Below are positions 1-7,818 of a stretch of DNA of 64,000 nucleotides, piece after piece. Under the pieces are notes generated by a model. It saw only the letters and a list, made by a program, of their open reading frames with translations. It ran no database searches and was not told the DNA's origin. This DNA comes from Bradyrhizobium sp. SK17. GTDB lineage: Bacteria; Pseudomonadota; Alphaproteobacteria; Rhizobiales; Xanthobacteraceae. Where the stretch lies: positions 6,773,001-6,837,000 of the forward strand of contig NZ_CP025113.1 of the NCBI RefSeq assembly GCF_002831585.1, written 5' to 3'. The position numbers were made by a program, and so were the translations under genes. Position 1 is the stretch's first letter. Each line of letters starts with the position of its first letter.

Positions 1-98
1 GCGCTGGCGGCGACGGTCGCGGGGATCGTCAGCCACCAGAACACGGCGAGGCCGATGGCGCCGACCAGGCCGGCCAGGAGGAGAATTCGTCGCAACAT
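1..98 (-). CDS. N-terminus of an exported/membrane-anchored protein, probably a cytochrome c (partial)
   Basis: Only the first 32 or so codons are inside the window; the rest lies beyond the left edge. The start MLRRILLLAGLVG is followed by a hydrophobic stretch through AVFWWLTIPATVAAS, which reads as a signal peptide or uncleaved N-terminal anchor. No haem motif is visible in this fragment. I infer a c-type cytochrome because this type of N-terminus, next to a cytochrome c' and a molybdenum hydroxylase subunit, is usual for the diheme cytochromes that accept electrons from such enzymes. Any other exported protein would look the same over this length. Confidence 0.45.
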   Translation of the reverse strand, partial: MLRRILLLAGLVGAIGLAVFWWLTIPATVAAS

Positions 99-263
99 TC
101 ACCGATCCGTCATTGGTCGCGTCAGTCTATCAACCAGTATGATGGCAAGCGGTCGCACAAGCTCGCATCAAATTTGCCGCATGCACGTTCATTTTGGGAA
201 TAAATCGGAACGGCCGCGGTTTGAACACTGCAACCATCGTGTGACGTCAAAGGGGAGAGAACC

Positions 264-686
264 ATGCCCAACAAGACCTTGCTTGCCGCGCTGACCCTCG
301 GCGCTGTCGTCGCCCTCGCCGGCCCGGCCTTTGCCGAGAAGCTGCATGCCAAGCTGGACGGCAAGACCGAAGTACCGCCGAACACCAGCGCCGGCACCGG
401 CACCGCCGACATCGACTATGACGCCGCCTCCAAGAAGCTGAGCTGGAAGCTGACCTATTCCGGCCTGACTGGTCCGGCCACTGCTGCGCACTTCCACGGC
501 CCTGCGGAGGCCGGCAAGAATTCCGGCGTCGCGGTCGCGATCCCGAACGCGACGTCGAGCCCGGTCGAAGGCAGCGCAACGCTCACCGACGCGCAGGCCG
601 CCGATCTGCTCGCCGGCAAGTACTATGTCAACGTCCACACCGTGGCCAACCCGGGCGGCGAGATCCGCGGCCAGGTGACCAAATAG
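264..686 (+). CDS. CHRD domain-containing secreted protein
   Basis: A 140-residue protein with a clear Sec signal peptide (basic MPNKT, hydrophobic core, cleavage near AFA-EKLHA). The mature part is a single CHRD (chordin-like) domain: it begins with the LDGKTEVPP element, has AAHFHGPAEAGKNSGV in the middle and ends in YYVNVHTVANPGGEIRGQV, which are hallmarks of the family. Bacterial CHRD proteins have no established biochemical role, and the domain is thought to be a beta-rich binding fold. An AGGGGAGA-type ribosome site lies just before the ATG. It is convergent with the cytochrome c' gene and shares a terminator with it. Confidence 0.88.
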   Translation: MPNKTLLAALTLGAVVALAGPAFAEKLHAKLDGKTEVPPNTSAGTGTADIDYDAASKKLSWKLTYSGLTGPATAAHFHGPAEAGKNSGVAVAIPNATSSPVEGSATLTDAQAADLLAGKYYVNVHTVANPGGEIRGQVTK

Positions 687-745
687 CCGCGGACGAAGTC
701 GTCGCAGGCGAAGACACGCGAACAAGAAACGGCCGACACAAAAAG

Positions 746-773
746 GGGCGGGTGCCTGAAGCACCCGCCCTTT
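746..773. terminator. Bidirectional rho-independent terminator
   Basis: A perfect 10-bp stem GGGCGGGTGC / GCACCCGCCC (746-755 and 761-770) with a 5-nt loop is flanked by TTTCGTT on the right and AAAA on the left. Both strands therefore have a U-run. It sits between the convergent CHRD and cytochrome c' genes and should stop transcription of both. Confidence 0.85.
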
Positions 774-790
774 CGTTGATCGAACCGCGA

Positions 791-1237
791 TCAGCCCTTC
801 TTGAGGCGATAGGTCTCGTGGCAGCCGCCGCACTGCTTGCCGATCACGCCCAGCTCCGCCTTCAGCGTATCGACATCCTTGATCTTGCCCTTGGCATCAG
901 CGACGGCCTTGGCATAGCTCGCGATGTGCTGCTCGAAGCCGGCCTTGTCTTCCCAGATCTTCGGCCCGGCCGAGTAGTCGCCGTCGGTCTTCAGCCCCTT
1001 GGAGCTTTCCGGGAACAGCGTCGGCAGCTTCTTGGCGGTGTCCTCGAACTTCGCCAGCGCGGCGTCGACGGTTGCCTGGTCATAGGGCTTCTCGCCCTTG
1101 ACGATGGCCCCGAGCGCACCGGCGTTCTTGCCGGTTTCCTTCATCTGGGCCTGGGTCTGCTTGACCTGATCCTGGTCGGCGACGACCGCACCGGCACTCA
1201 ACACAAGCATCGCAGCAACGACGACAATCCGTTTCAT
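791..1237 (-). CDS. Cytochrome c' family protein
   Basis: A 148-residue periplasmic haem protein. The start MKRIVVVAAMLVLSAGAVVA is a signal peptide; a longer frame exists upstream but lacks this logic. The single haem-binding site CGGCH lies close to the C-terminus (QCGGCHETYRLKKG), the arrangement diagnostic of the four-helix cytochrome c' family, where the haem is at the last helix. The remaining sequence is helical and Lys/Ala-rich, as expected. Such proteins bind NO/CO or carry electrons. It lies about 100 bp downstream of the molybdenum hydroxylase gene on the same strand, so it may serve as an electron acceptor for that enzyme, though this is inference. Confidence 0.9.
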   Translation of the reverse strand: MKRIVVVAAMLVLSAGAVVADQDQVKQTQAQMKETGKNAGALGAIVKGEKPYDQATVDAALAKFEDTAKKLPTLFPESSKGLKTDGDYSAGPKIWEDKAGFEQHIASYAKAVADAKGKIKDVDTLKAELGVIGKQCGGCHETYRLKKG

Positions 1238-1338
1238 CGGCAATCCCCTCAATCCTGCTCTGTCCCGGTCCGCGGTCTGCGGCCGGCCTGACCTGCAAAC
1301 ACCGCAGGCGGAATCTTCATTCCGCCTGCGACAATTTA

Positions 1339-3648
1339 TCAGAGAGTGTGGCGGCGCTGCGCCTCGCGGATCGCAATCCAGACCCGCTCCGGCGTGGCCG
1401 GCATGTCGATGTGGTCGATCCCGTATTCGCGATGCAACCCCTCGACGATCGCGTTGACGATCGCCGGGCACGAGCCGATCGCACCGGCCTCGCCGGCCCC
1501 CTTCACGCCCATCGGATTGGTGGTGCAGGGAACGTTGTTGGTCTCGAACACGAACGACGGACCGTCGGCGGCACGCGGCATCGCGTAATCCATGAACGTG
1601 CCGGTGACGAGCTGGCCGTCGGTTTGGCTGTAGACCGCCTGCTCCATCAGCGCCTGCCCGATGCCCTGCATCGCGCCGCCATGAACCTGGCCCGCGAGCA
1701 TCAGCGGATTAAGCGTGACGCCGAAATCGTCGACGATGACATAGCTGACGATCTTGATGATGCCGGTGGCGGGATCGATCTCGACCTCGGCGAGATGGGT
1801 GCCGTTCGGATAGGTGCCGTCGGCGCTGGCGAACGTCGCGCTGGCATTCATCTTTGCGGTGTCGCCGCCGGGACGCTTGGCGAGATCGGCGAAGCTGACC
1901 GAGCGATCGGTGCCGGCGATGCGGATCCGGCCGTCGGCGATCTCGAGGTCGCCGGTGCCGGCTTCCAGCGCCTGCGCCGCCAGCTCCTTCAGCTTGTTGC
2001 CGAGTTCATGCGTCGCCCGCTGCACGCTGACGCCGCCGGACGGGATCGATGCCGAGCCGCCGGTGCCGAGGCCGGTCGCGATCTTGTCGGTGTCACCTTG
2101 CAGCACATGGACGCGCTCCGGCGGCACGCCGAATTGCTCGGCGACGATCTGCGCATAAGCGGTCTGGTGGCCCTGCCCGCTCGACTGGGTGCCGATCAGG
2201 ACCGAGATGTCGCCATTGGGATCGAGCGCCACCTTGGCGGTCTCCTCACCCATGGTGCCGCAGACCTCGACATAGCTCGCCATGCCGATGCCGCGCACCA
2301 GGCCGTCCTTCTTGGCCGCCTTGGCGCGCTTTGAAAACTCCTTCCAGTTGGCGATCTCCATCGCGCGCTTCATGTGCGCGACGAAGTCGCCGGAGTCGTA
2401 GACCTTGCCGGTCGCGGTCGTATAGGGCAGCGACTTCGGCAGGATGAAGTTCTTCCGCCTGATCGCGTCCGGCGTCATGCCGAGCTTGCGCGCAGCAGCG
2501 TCGACCAGCCGCTCGATGACATAGGCGGCCTCCGGGCGGCCGGCGCCGCGATAGGCATCGACCGGCACGGTGTTGGTGAACACGGTGCGGACGCGGCAAT
2601 GGAAGGCCTGGATGTCATAGAGGCCCGGCAGCATGCCGGCGCCGCCATGCGGGATATAGGGCGCAAAGGTCGAGAGATAGGCGCCCATATCGCCCATCAG
2701 GTCGACATCCATGCCGAGGAATTTGCCGTCCTCGGCCAGCGCCATCTTCGCGGTGGTGAGATTGTCGCGGCCCTGCGCGTCGCCCATGAAGTGGTCGGAG
2801 CGCTCGGCGGTCCACTTGACCGACTTCTTGAGCTTGCGCGCGGCGACTGCGACCAGCGCGTATTCCCGGTACGGAAACAGCTTGGTGCCGAAGCCGCCGC
2901 CGACATCCGGGCAGATCACCCGCATGTTCTCCTTCGGCATCTTCAGGATCATGTCGCAGAGGATCTCGCGCAGGCGATGGCTGCCCTGGCTGCCGATCGT
3001 CAGCGTCAGATGGTCCTTCTTGGCGTCGTATTCGGCGACCGCGGCGCGCGTTTCCATGAAGTTGGTGATGACGCGCGGATTGACGATGGTGATCTCGGCG
3101 ACCGCATGCGCCTTGGCGAACGCCGCCGCGGCGGCGCCCTTGTCGCCGATCGAGACGTCGAACAGCACATTGCCGGGTTTGTCCGGCCAGACCTGCGGCG
3201 CGCCCTTCTTCACCGCGTTGAGGAGACCTGCCACCGCCGGCAGCGGCGTCCATTTGACGTCGATCGCCTCGATCGCGTCGCGGGCATGATCGAGGTTATC
3301 GGCGACCACGAAGGCGATGGCGTCGCCGACATGGCGCACCTCGTCCTTGGCGAGGATCGGATAAGGCGGCGCGGTGAACGGATCGGTTTCCAGATTGAAC
3401 AGGCACGGCAGCCCGCCGAGTTCGGCGACATCGGCCGCGGTCAGGATCAGCGCCACGCCGGGCAGGCCGCGGGCCTTGCCGGCATCGATCGTGTAGGTGG
3501 CATGCGCATGCGGCGAGCGCAGCATCAACGCGTGCAATGCGGGAGACGGCGCGACGTCGTCGGTGTAGCGGCCCTTGCCGCGAATCAGAGCGTCGTCCTC
3601 CTTGCGCCGCACGCTTTGTCCGACGCCGAATTTGATGGGAGCTGCCAT
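1339..3648 (-). CDS. Xanthine dehydrogenase/CO dehydrogenase-family molybdopterin-binding large subunit (form II CoxL-like)
   Basis: A 769-residue protein of the molybdenum hydroxylase large-subunit family. The N-terminal a/b hammerhead domain (GKGRYTDDV...RSPHAHA) is followed by the Mo-pterin-binding domain. Visible signatures are the loop AYRGAGRPE (about residues 365-373), the form II variant rather than the AYXCSFR of true CO dehydrogenase, and QSSGQGHQT. The C-terminal GAGEAGAIG carries the presumed catalytic Glu. The substrate is therefore an unknown aldehyde, purine or aromatic heterocycle, not proven CO. The medium (FAD) and small (2Fe-2S) subunits are not adjacent in the window, which is unusual. 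The probable partners are the neighbouring cytochromes. Length is normal for the family. Confidence 0.9.
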   Translation of the reverse strand: MAAPIKFGVGQSVRRKEDDALIRGKGRYTDDVAPSPALHALMLRSPHAHATYTIDAGKARGLPGVALILTAADVAELGGLPCLFNLETDPFTAPPYPILAKDEVRHVGDAIAFVVADNLDHARDAIEAIDVKWTPLPAVAGLLNAVKKGAPQVWPDKPGNVLFDVSIGDKGAAAAAFAKAHAVAEITIVNPRVITNFMETRAAVAEYDAKKDHLTLTIGSQGSHRLREILCDMILKMPKENMRVICPDVGGGFGTKLFPYREYALVAVAARKLKKSVKWTAERSDHFMGDAQGRDNLTTAKMALAEDGKFLGMDVDLMGDMGAYLSTFAPYIPHGGAGMLPGLYDIQAFHCRVRTVFTNTVPVDAYRGAGRPEAAYVIERLVDAAARKLGMTPDAIRRKNFILPKSLPYTTATGKVYDSGDFVAHMKRAMEIANWKEFSKRAKAAKKDGLVRGIGMASYVEVCGTMGEETAKVALDPNGDISVLIGTQSSGQGHQTAYAQIVAEQFGVPPERVHVLQGDTDKIATGLGTGGSASIPSGGVSVQRATHELGNKLKELAAQALEAGTGDLEIADGRIRIAGTDRSVSFADLAKRPGGDTAKMNASATFASADGTYPNGTHLAEVEIDPATGIIKIVSYVIVDDFGVTLNPLMLAGQVHGGAMQGIGQALMEQAVYSQTDGQLVTGTFMDYAMPRAADGPSFVFETNNVPCTTNPMGVKGAGEAGAIGSCPAIVNAIVEGLHREYGIDHIDMPATPERVWIAIREAQRRHTL

Positions 3649-3776
3649 CGTCTCTCCAATTGCCTTGGTGTGTTTTGCGCATATTGGCGTGGTTGTCCGC
3701 GAAGCGCAAACCGCTTTCGGTCGCGCGCGGCGCCGTCTCGCACCCCGCTCCTATGCACTTGATTTGAAAGGTAAAA

Positions 3777-5306
3777 CTATACGCGCCGCAGTGCGAACAA
3801 CCAGCCGCGGCCGAACAGCGCGAGGATCAGGAACGCGTAGACGAAGACGCCGACCGCAATCAGCAGCAGCAGGACCAGTTCGTTGCGGAAATGCTGCACC
3901 GGCGCGAACCACACATAGGCGAAATGCGAGGTCAGCCAGAGCGCGAGCGCGAGCAGCGCACCGCACAGCGCGAAGGTCGCAAACGAGCGGATCAGCACGC
4001 GATCGAGCACGAGATAGCCGCGGCGCCCGGCGAAGAACAGCACCAGCAGCAGGTTGACCCAGGCCCCGACCGCGGTCGCGAGCGCGAGGCCGACCTGCGC
4101 GAGCGAGCCGACCAGCGCGATCTTCAGCGCGACATTGACCGCGACCCCGGTCAGCGCCGCCTTCACTGGCGTTGCGGTATCCTTGCGCGCGTAGAAGGTC
4201 GCAACCGCGCTGCGGATCATCACGAAGGGAATGAGCCCGACCGCATAGGCGGCAAGCGTGGCGCCGGCGCTCGCGGCATCGGCCTTCGAGAACGCGCCGC
4301 GGGCAAACATCGCGCGCATGATCGGATCTGCGACTGTCAGGAACGCCGCCACGAACGGCACCGAGAACAACAGCGTGAAATCGAAGGCACGGCGCTGCGC
4401 GGCCATCGCGCCGGCGTGATCGTCGGCGGTCAGGCGTCGCGACATCTCCGGCAGCAGCACGGTGCCGATCGCGATCCCGATCACGCCGATCGGCAATTGA
4501 TTGAGACGATCGGCGTAGTACAGCGCCGACAGCGCGCCAGCCGGGAGGAAGGTCGCGATGATGGTGTCGGCGAACAGCGCAACCTGGGTTCCCATCGAGC
4601 CCAGCGTCGCAGGGCCCAGCGCGCGGAAGAAGGCGCGGACGTCCTCGTCGAGCTTGAGGGGCGCGAACCGCGGCAGGCCGCCATGGCGCGCGAGGTCGCC
4701 GGCGAGCAGAGCAAACTGCAGGAAACCCGAGATCAGCACGCCCCAGGCCGCGGCATGGCCGGCGCTCGGGAAGAACGCCGCGAGCGCCAGCGTCATCATC
4801 ATCGCGAGGTTGAGGAAGATCGGCGCAGCAGCGGCGCTGGCGAAGCGATGCATCACGTTGAGCATGCCGCCATAGAGCGTCACCAGCGTGATCAGCAGCA
4901 GATAGGGAAAGGTGATCCGCGTCAGCTCGATCGCAAGCTTGCGCTGTTCGGCGTCGTCGGTGAAGCCCGGCGCGAGGATGCTCATCGCCTGCGGCATGAA
5001 CGCCATCGCCACGACGAGCAGGATCACCTGCGAGGCGAACAGCAGCGTGAAAATGCGGTCGGCGAACAGCCGCGCCGACGCCTCGCCGCGCTCGCCATGG
5101 ACATGGGCATAGGCCGGCACGAAGGCGGCGTTGAAGGCGCCTTCGGCAAAGATCGCGCGGAAATGATTGGGCAGCCGCAGCGCCACGAAGAAGGCATCGG
5201 CGACCGGCCCGGCGCCGAGGATCGCCGCGAGCATGATGTCGCGCGCGAATCCGGTCACCCGCGAAAGCAGGGTATAGCCGCCAACGGTGAAGATGCGCCC
5301 AAGCAT
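3777..5306 (-). CDS. murJ: Lipid II flippase MurJ
   Basis: A 509-residue polytopic inner-membrane protein of the MviN/MurJ branch of the MOP superfamily. The start MLGRIFTVGGYTLLSRVTGFARDIMLAAILGAG is characteristic: an RxTGFxRD motif in TM1, then GPVADAFFVALRLPN. About 14 membrane segments are visible through to the C-terminus. It moves lipid-linked peptidoglycan precursor across the inner membrane. Its place beside O-antigen genes raises the alternative of a Wzx-type O-antigen flippase, but the N-terminal motifs fit MurJ better. It lies on the same strand as the aminotransferase/oxidoreductase pair, 43 bp downstream of the aminotransferase. Confidence 0.9.
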   Translation of the reverse strand: MLGRIFTVGGYTLLSRVTGFARDIMLAAILGAGPVADAFFVALRLPNHFRAIFAEGAFNAAFVPAYAHVHGERGEASARLFADRIFTLLFASQVILLVVAMAFMPQAMSILAPGFTDDAEQRKLAIELTRITFPYLLLITLVTLYGGMLNVMHRFASAAAAPIFLNLAMMMTLALAAFFPSAGHAAAWGVLISGFLQFALLAGDLARHGGLPRFAPLKLDEDVRAFFRALGPATLGSMGTQVALFADTIIATFLPAGALSALYYADRLNQLPIGVIGIAIGTVLLPEMSRRLTADDHAGAMAAQRRAFDFTLLFSVPFVAAFLTVADPIMRAMFARGAFSKADAASAGATLAAYAVGLIPFVMIRSAVATFYARKDTATPVKAALTGVAVNVALKIALVGSLAQVGLALATAVGAWVNLLLVLFFAGRRGYLVLDRVLIRSFATFALCGALLALALWLTSHFAYVWFAPVQHFRNELVLLLLIAVGVFVYAFLILALFGRGWLFALRRV

Positions 5307-5348
5307 GGCTGCTTCTAGCGCATCATCACCCTAGGTCAAAATGACTGA

Positions 5349-6500
5349 TCAGGCCGACAGCGCGCTGCGCACAGCCGCGATGATGCGGTCCTGGGTCGCC
5401 TCGTCGAGATAGGGGTGCATCGGCAGCGCGATGACGTCCTTTGACAGGCGCTCGCTGACCGGCAGGCCGCCCTCGGCAACCGGGAAGTGGCTGTAGGCCG
5501 TCTGCTGATGCACCGACTTCGGATAGTAGATCATGGTCGGAACGCCCTGCGCCTTCAGGGCTGCCGCGAAGGTGTCGCGATCGATGCCCTCGGACAGGCG
5601 GATGGTGTACTGCGCCCACACCGAGGTGCAGCCCGGAGCCAGGCGCGGCACCGCGACCAGGTTGCCGAGCGCGCGCGAATAGCGCTCCGCCAACTTGTTG
5701 CGCGCCGCGATCTCGTCGTCGAAGATCTTCAGCTTCTCGAGCAGGATCGCCGCCTGCATGGTGTCGAGCCGCGCGGTGAGGCCGAGCCGCACATTGTCGT
5801 ACTTGTCCGAGCCCTGGCCGTGGACGCGGATGCTGCGCAGCGTGGCCGCGAGTTCCGCATCGTCGGTGAAGATCGCGCCGCCGTCGCCGAAGCAGCCGAG
5901 CGGCTTGGCGGGGAAGAAGCTGGTGCCAGTGGCGAGACCGAAGGTGCCGAGCTTGCGGTTCTTGTAGGTTGCGCCGAAACCCTGCGCGGCATCATCCAGC
6001 ACGAACAGGCCCTCGGCCTCGGCGACCGCCGCGATCGCGTCATGGTCGGCGCTCTGGCCGAACAGGTCGACCGGGATCACCGCCACCGGCTTCAGCCCGC
6101 GCGCCCGCGCGGTCGCGATGCCGCGCTTCAGCGAGTTGACGTCGATGTTGAAGGTCTCCTCGTCGACGTCGACGAAAACCGGCGTCGCGCCGGTCAGCGT
6201 CACGACTTCGCCGGTCGCGCAGAAGGTGAAAGTCGGGCACAGCACCGCATCGCCCGGGCCGACATTCTTCGCCATCAGCACCATCAGCAGCGCGTCGGTG
6301 CCGCTGGCGCAGCTCACCACATGCTTGGCGCCGCTATAGTCCGCCAGCGCCTTCTCCAGCGCGGTGACCTCGGGACCATTGATGAACTGGCAATGGTCGA
6401 GCACGCGCGCGACCGCGTCATCGATCGACTTGCCGAGCCGCCGGCGCTGCGCGGAAATATCGATGAAGGGGATGGGCTCAAGCTGCATATGCTGGTTCAT
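5349..6500 (-). CDS. DegT/DnrJ/EryC1/StrS nucleotide-sugar aminotransferase (GnnB/WbpE-like)
   Basis: A 383-residue PLP enzyme of the sugar aminotransferase family. The PLP lysine lies in TSFFPAKPLGCFGDGGA, preceded by the DDAAQGFGA motif; the N-terminus PFIDISAQRR and the SGTDALLM loop are also typical. I chose ATG 6500 (MNQHMQ) because AAAGAG precedes it; a TTG start 11 codons upstream is less likely. It follows a Gfo/Idh/MocA oxidoreductase by about 48 bp. That pair (3-dehydrogenase plus 3-aminotransferase) makes UDP-3-amino sugars in both the GnnA/GnnB and WbpB/WbpE pathways. No WbpA or WbpD partner is seen here, which favours a GnnB-like role. The substrate is inferred. Confidence 0.85.
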   Translation of the reverse strand: MNQHMQLEPIPFIDISAQRRRLGKSIDDAVARVLDHCQFINGPEVTALEKALADYSGAKHVVSCASGTDALLMVLMAKNVGPGDAVLCPTFTFCATGEVVTLTGATPVFVDVDEETFNIDVNSLKRGIATARARGLKPVAVIPVDLFGQSADHDAIAAVAEAEGLFVLDDAAQGFGATYKNRKLGTFGLATGTSFFPAKPLGCFGDGGAIFTDDAELAATLRSIRVHGQGSDKYDNVRLGLTARLDTMQAAILLEKLKIFDDEIAARNKLAERYSRALGNLVAVPRLAPGCTSVWAQYTIRLSEGIDRDTFAAALKAQGVPTMIYYPKSVHQQTAYSHFPVAEGGLPVSERLSKDVIALPMHPYLDEATQDRIIAAVRSALSA

Positions 6501-6548
6501 GGAAGCTCTTTGCAGGTGTTGAATGAATGACAATCGGCCGGTGAAGGA

Positions 6549-7565
6549 TCAGCCGGCGACGCGGCGCGGCCCCTTGCGGATCGTCGAGGCGGCGGGCCTC
6601 GCGGGCGATTCCAGGCAGCGGATCGCGATCTCGAGGCTCGCGACGCCCTCGTCGCCGGACACCGCCGGCAGCTTGCCGCTACGCACGGCATCGAGGAAAG
6701 CGATCAGCTCGGCGCGCAGCGGTTCGTCATGACCGACCGGCAGGTGACGCATCGAATAGCTGCCGTCCGGCTTGAAGCCGAAGCATTCGGTGACCTGGCG
6801 CGTCAGCAGGTCGCCCATCACATATTTGCCGCGGGTCGCGACCGTGACGTTGCGCGCCTTGAACGGCGTCAGCCAGTTGGTGTTGATGTGGGCGAGCACG
6901 CCGGAGGCGGTGCGGAACTGGAGCAGCGCGATATCCTCGCGCTCGGCGACCGCGCTGGAGAGCTGCGGCTGCACCTCGACGATGTCGGACTCGGTGAACC
7001 AGCGGATCAGGTCGATGTCGTGCACCGCGAGGTCGATCACGACGCCGACATTGGACATCCGCGGCGGGAACGGGCCGACCCGGGTGATGCCGATCGACAG
7101 GATGTCCTCGCCCGAGATCGCCTGCTTGATCGCGGCGACCGCCGGATTGAAGCGCTCGACATGGCCGACCATCAGCGTGACGCCGGCCTTGTCCGCGGCG
7201 GCGACGATCTCGCGTCCCTCCTCGACGGTGGAGGCGACCGGCTTCTCGACCAGGATATGGATGTTGCGCGCGATGCAGGCGAGCGCGATTTCGTGATGCA
7301 GGTGGGTGGGCGCTGCGATCGTCACCGCATCGACGCCTTCGGCGAGCAGCTGATCGAGGTCTTCGAAGGCGCGGCAGCCGACCAGGCCGACGGCGCGCGA
7401 ACGGTGTTCGGGGAGCGGATCGACGATGCCGACCAGCGCGACACCGGGCAGTCCGGCCAGCACGCGGGCATGGTTGCTGCCCATCACGCCGGCGCCGATC
7501 ACGCCGACACGCAATGCGCGGCCGGTATCGGCATTCGCGCCCGCTGCGGACACTTTTGCATTCAT
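6549..7565 (-). CDS. Gfo/Idh/MocA family oxidoreductase (UDP-GlcNAc 3-dehydrogenase, GnnA/WbpB-like)
   Basis: A 338-residue NAD(P)-dependent dehydrogenase. The Rossmann motif GVIGAGVMGSNHARVL is near residue 20, the family EKPVAST motif near residue 110, and MVGHVERFNPAV follows, a block shared by UDP-N-acetylglucosamine 3-dehydrogenase-type members. The ATG at 7565 (MNAKVS) is preferred over an upstream non-ATG extension. It is co-directional with and just upstream of the aminotransferase, so the two probably convert UDP-GlcNAc to the 3-keto and then the 3-amino sugar. Such a product could go to lipid A (2,3-diaminoglucose) or to O-antigen. The family assignment is firm; the exact substrate is inference. 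Confidence 0.85.
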   Translation of the reverse strand: MNAKVSAAGANADTGRALRVGVIGAGVMGSNHARVLAGLPGVALVGIVDPLPEHRSRAVGLVGCRAFEDLDQLLAEGVDAVTIAAPTHLHHEIALACIARNIHILVEKPVASTVEEGREIVAAADKAGVTLMVGHVERFNPAVAAIKQAISGEDILSIGITRVGPFPPRMSNVGVVIDLAVHDIDLIRWFTESDIVEVQPQLSSAVAEREDIALLQFRTASGVLAHINTNWLTPFKARNVTVATRGKYVMGDLLTRQVTECFGFKPDGSYSMRHLPVGHDEPLRAELIAFLDAVRSGKLPAVSGDEGVASLEIAIRCLESPARPAASTIRKGPRRVAG

Positions 7566-7818
7566 TTCGTAGACCCCAAGTAACGTTCTGGCGGTTGTCC
7601 CGGCTTCTCTGGGAGCCACCCCGGCTCCGAGCGAATCAACACCACGGCTCTCGTCCGATCAGGCGCTTCGGCGCAAATCACGACCCCGCTTCGTTGGCAG
7701 CCGCTATAGCACGACGTCACAAATGTGGCGAATGCCAACGACGAAATCCGGACACGTTTTGATTCAAAGAGTTACATCGTCCCGCGCCGCATGATCGGCG
7801 CAGGAACCAGCGCAACCC

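Noticed and set aside
2374..3762. Long plus-strand open frame (462 codons) opposite the molybdenum hydroxylase gene
   Set aside because: It is the antisense of a clear conserved gene. High-GC codon use keeps that frame open; the product is His/Arg/Asp-rich low-complexity sequence without any motif.
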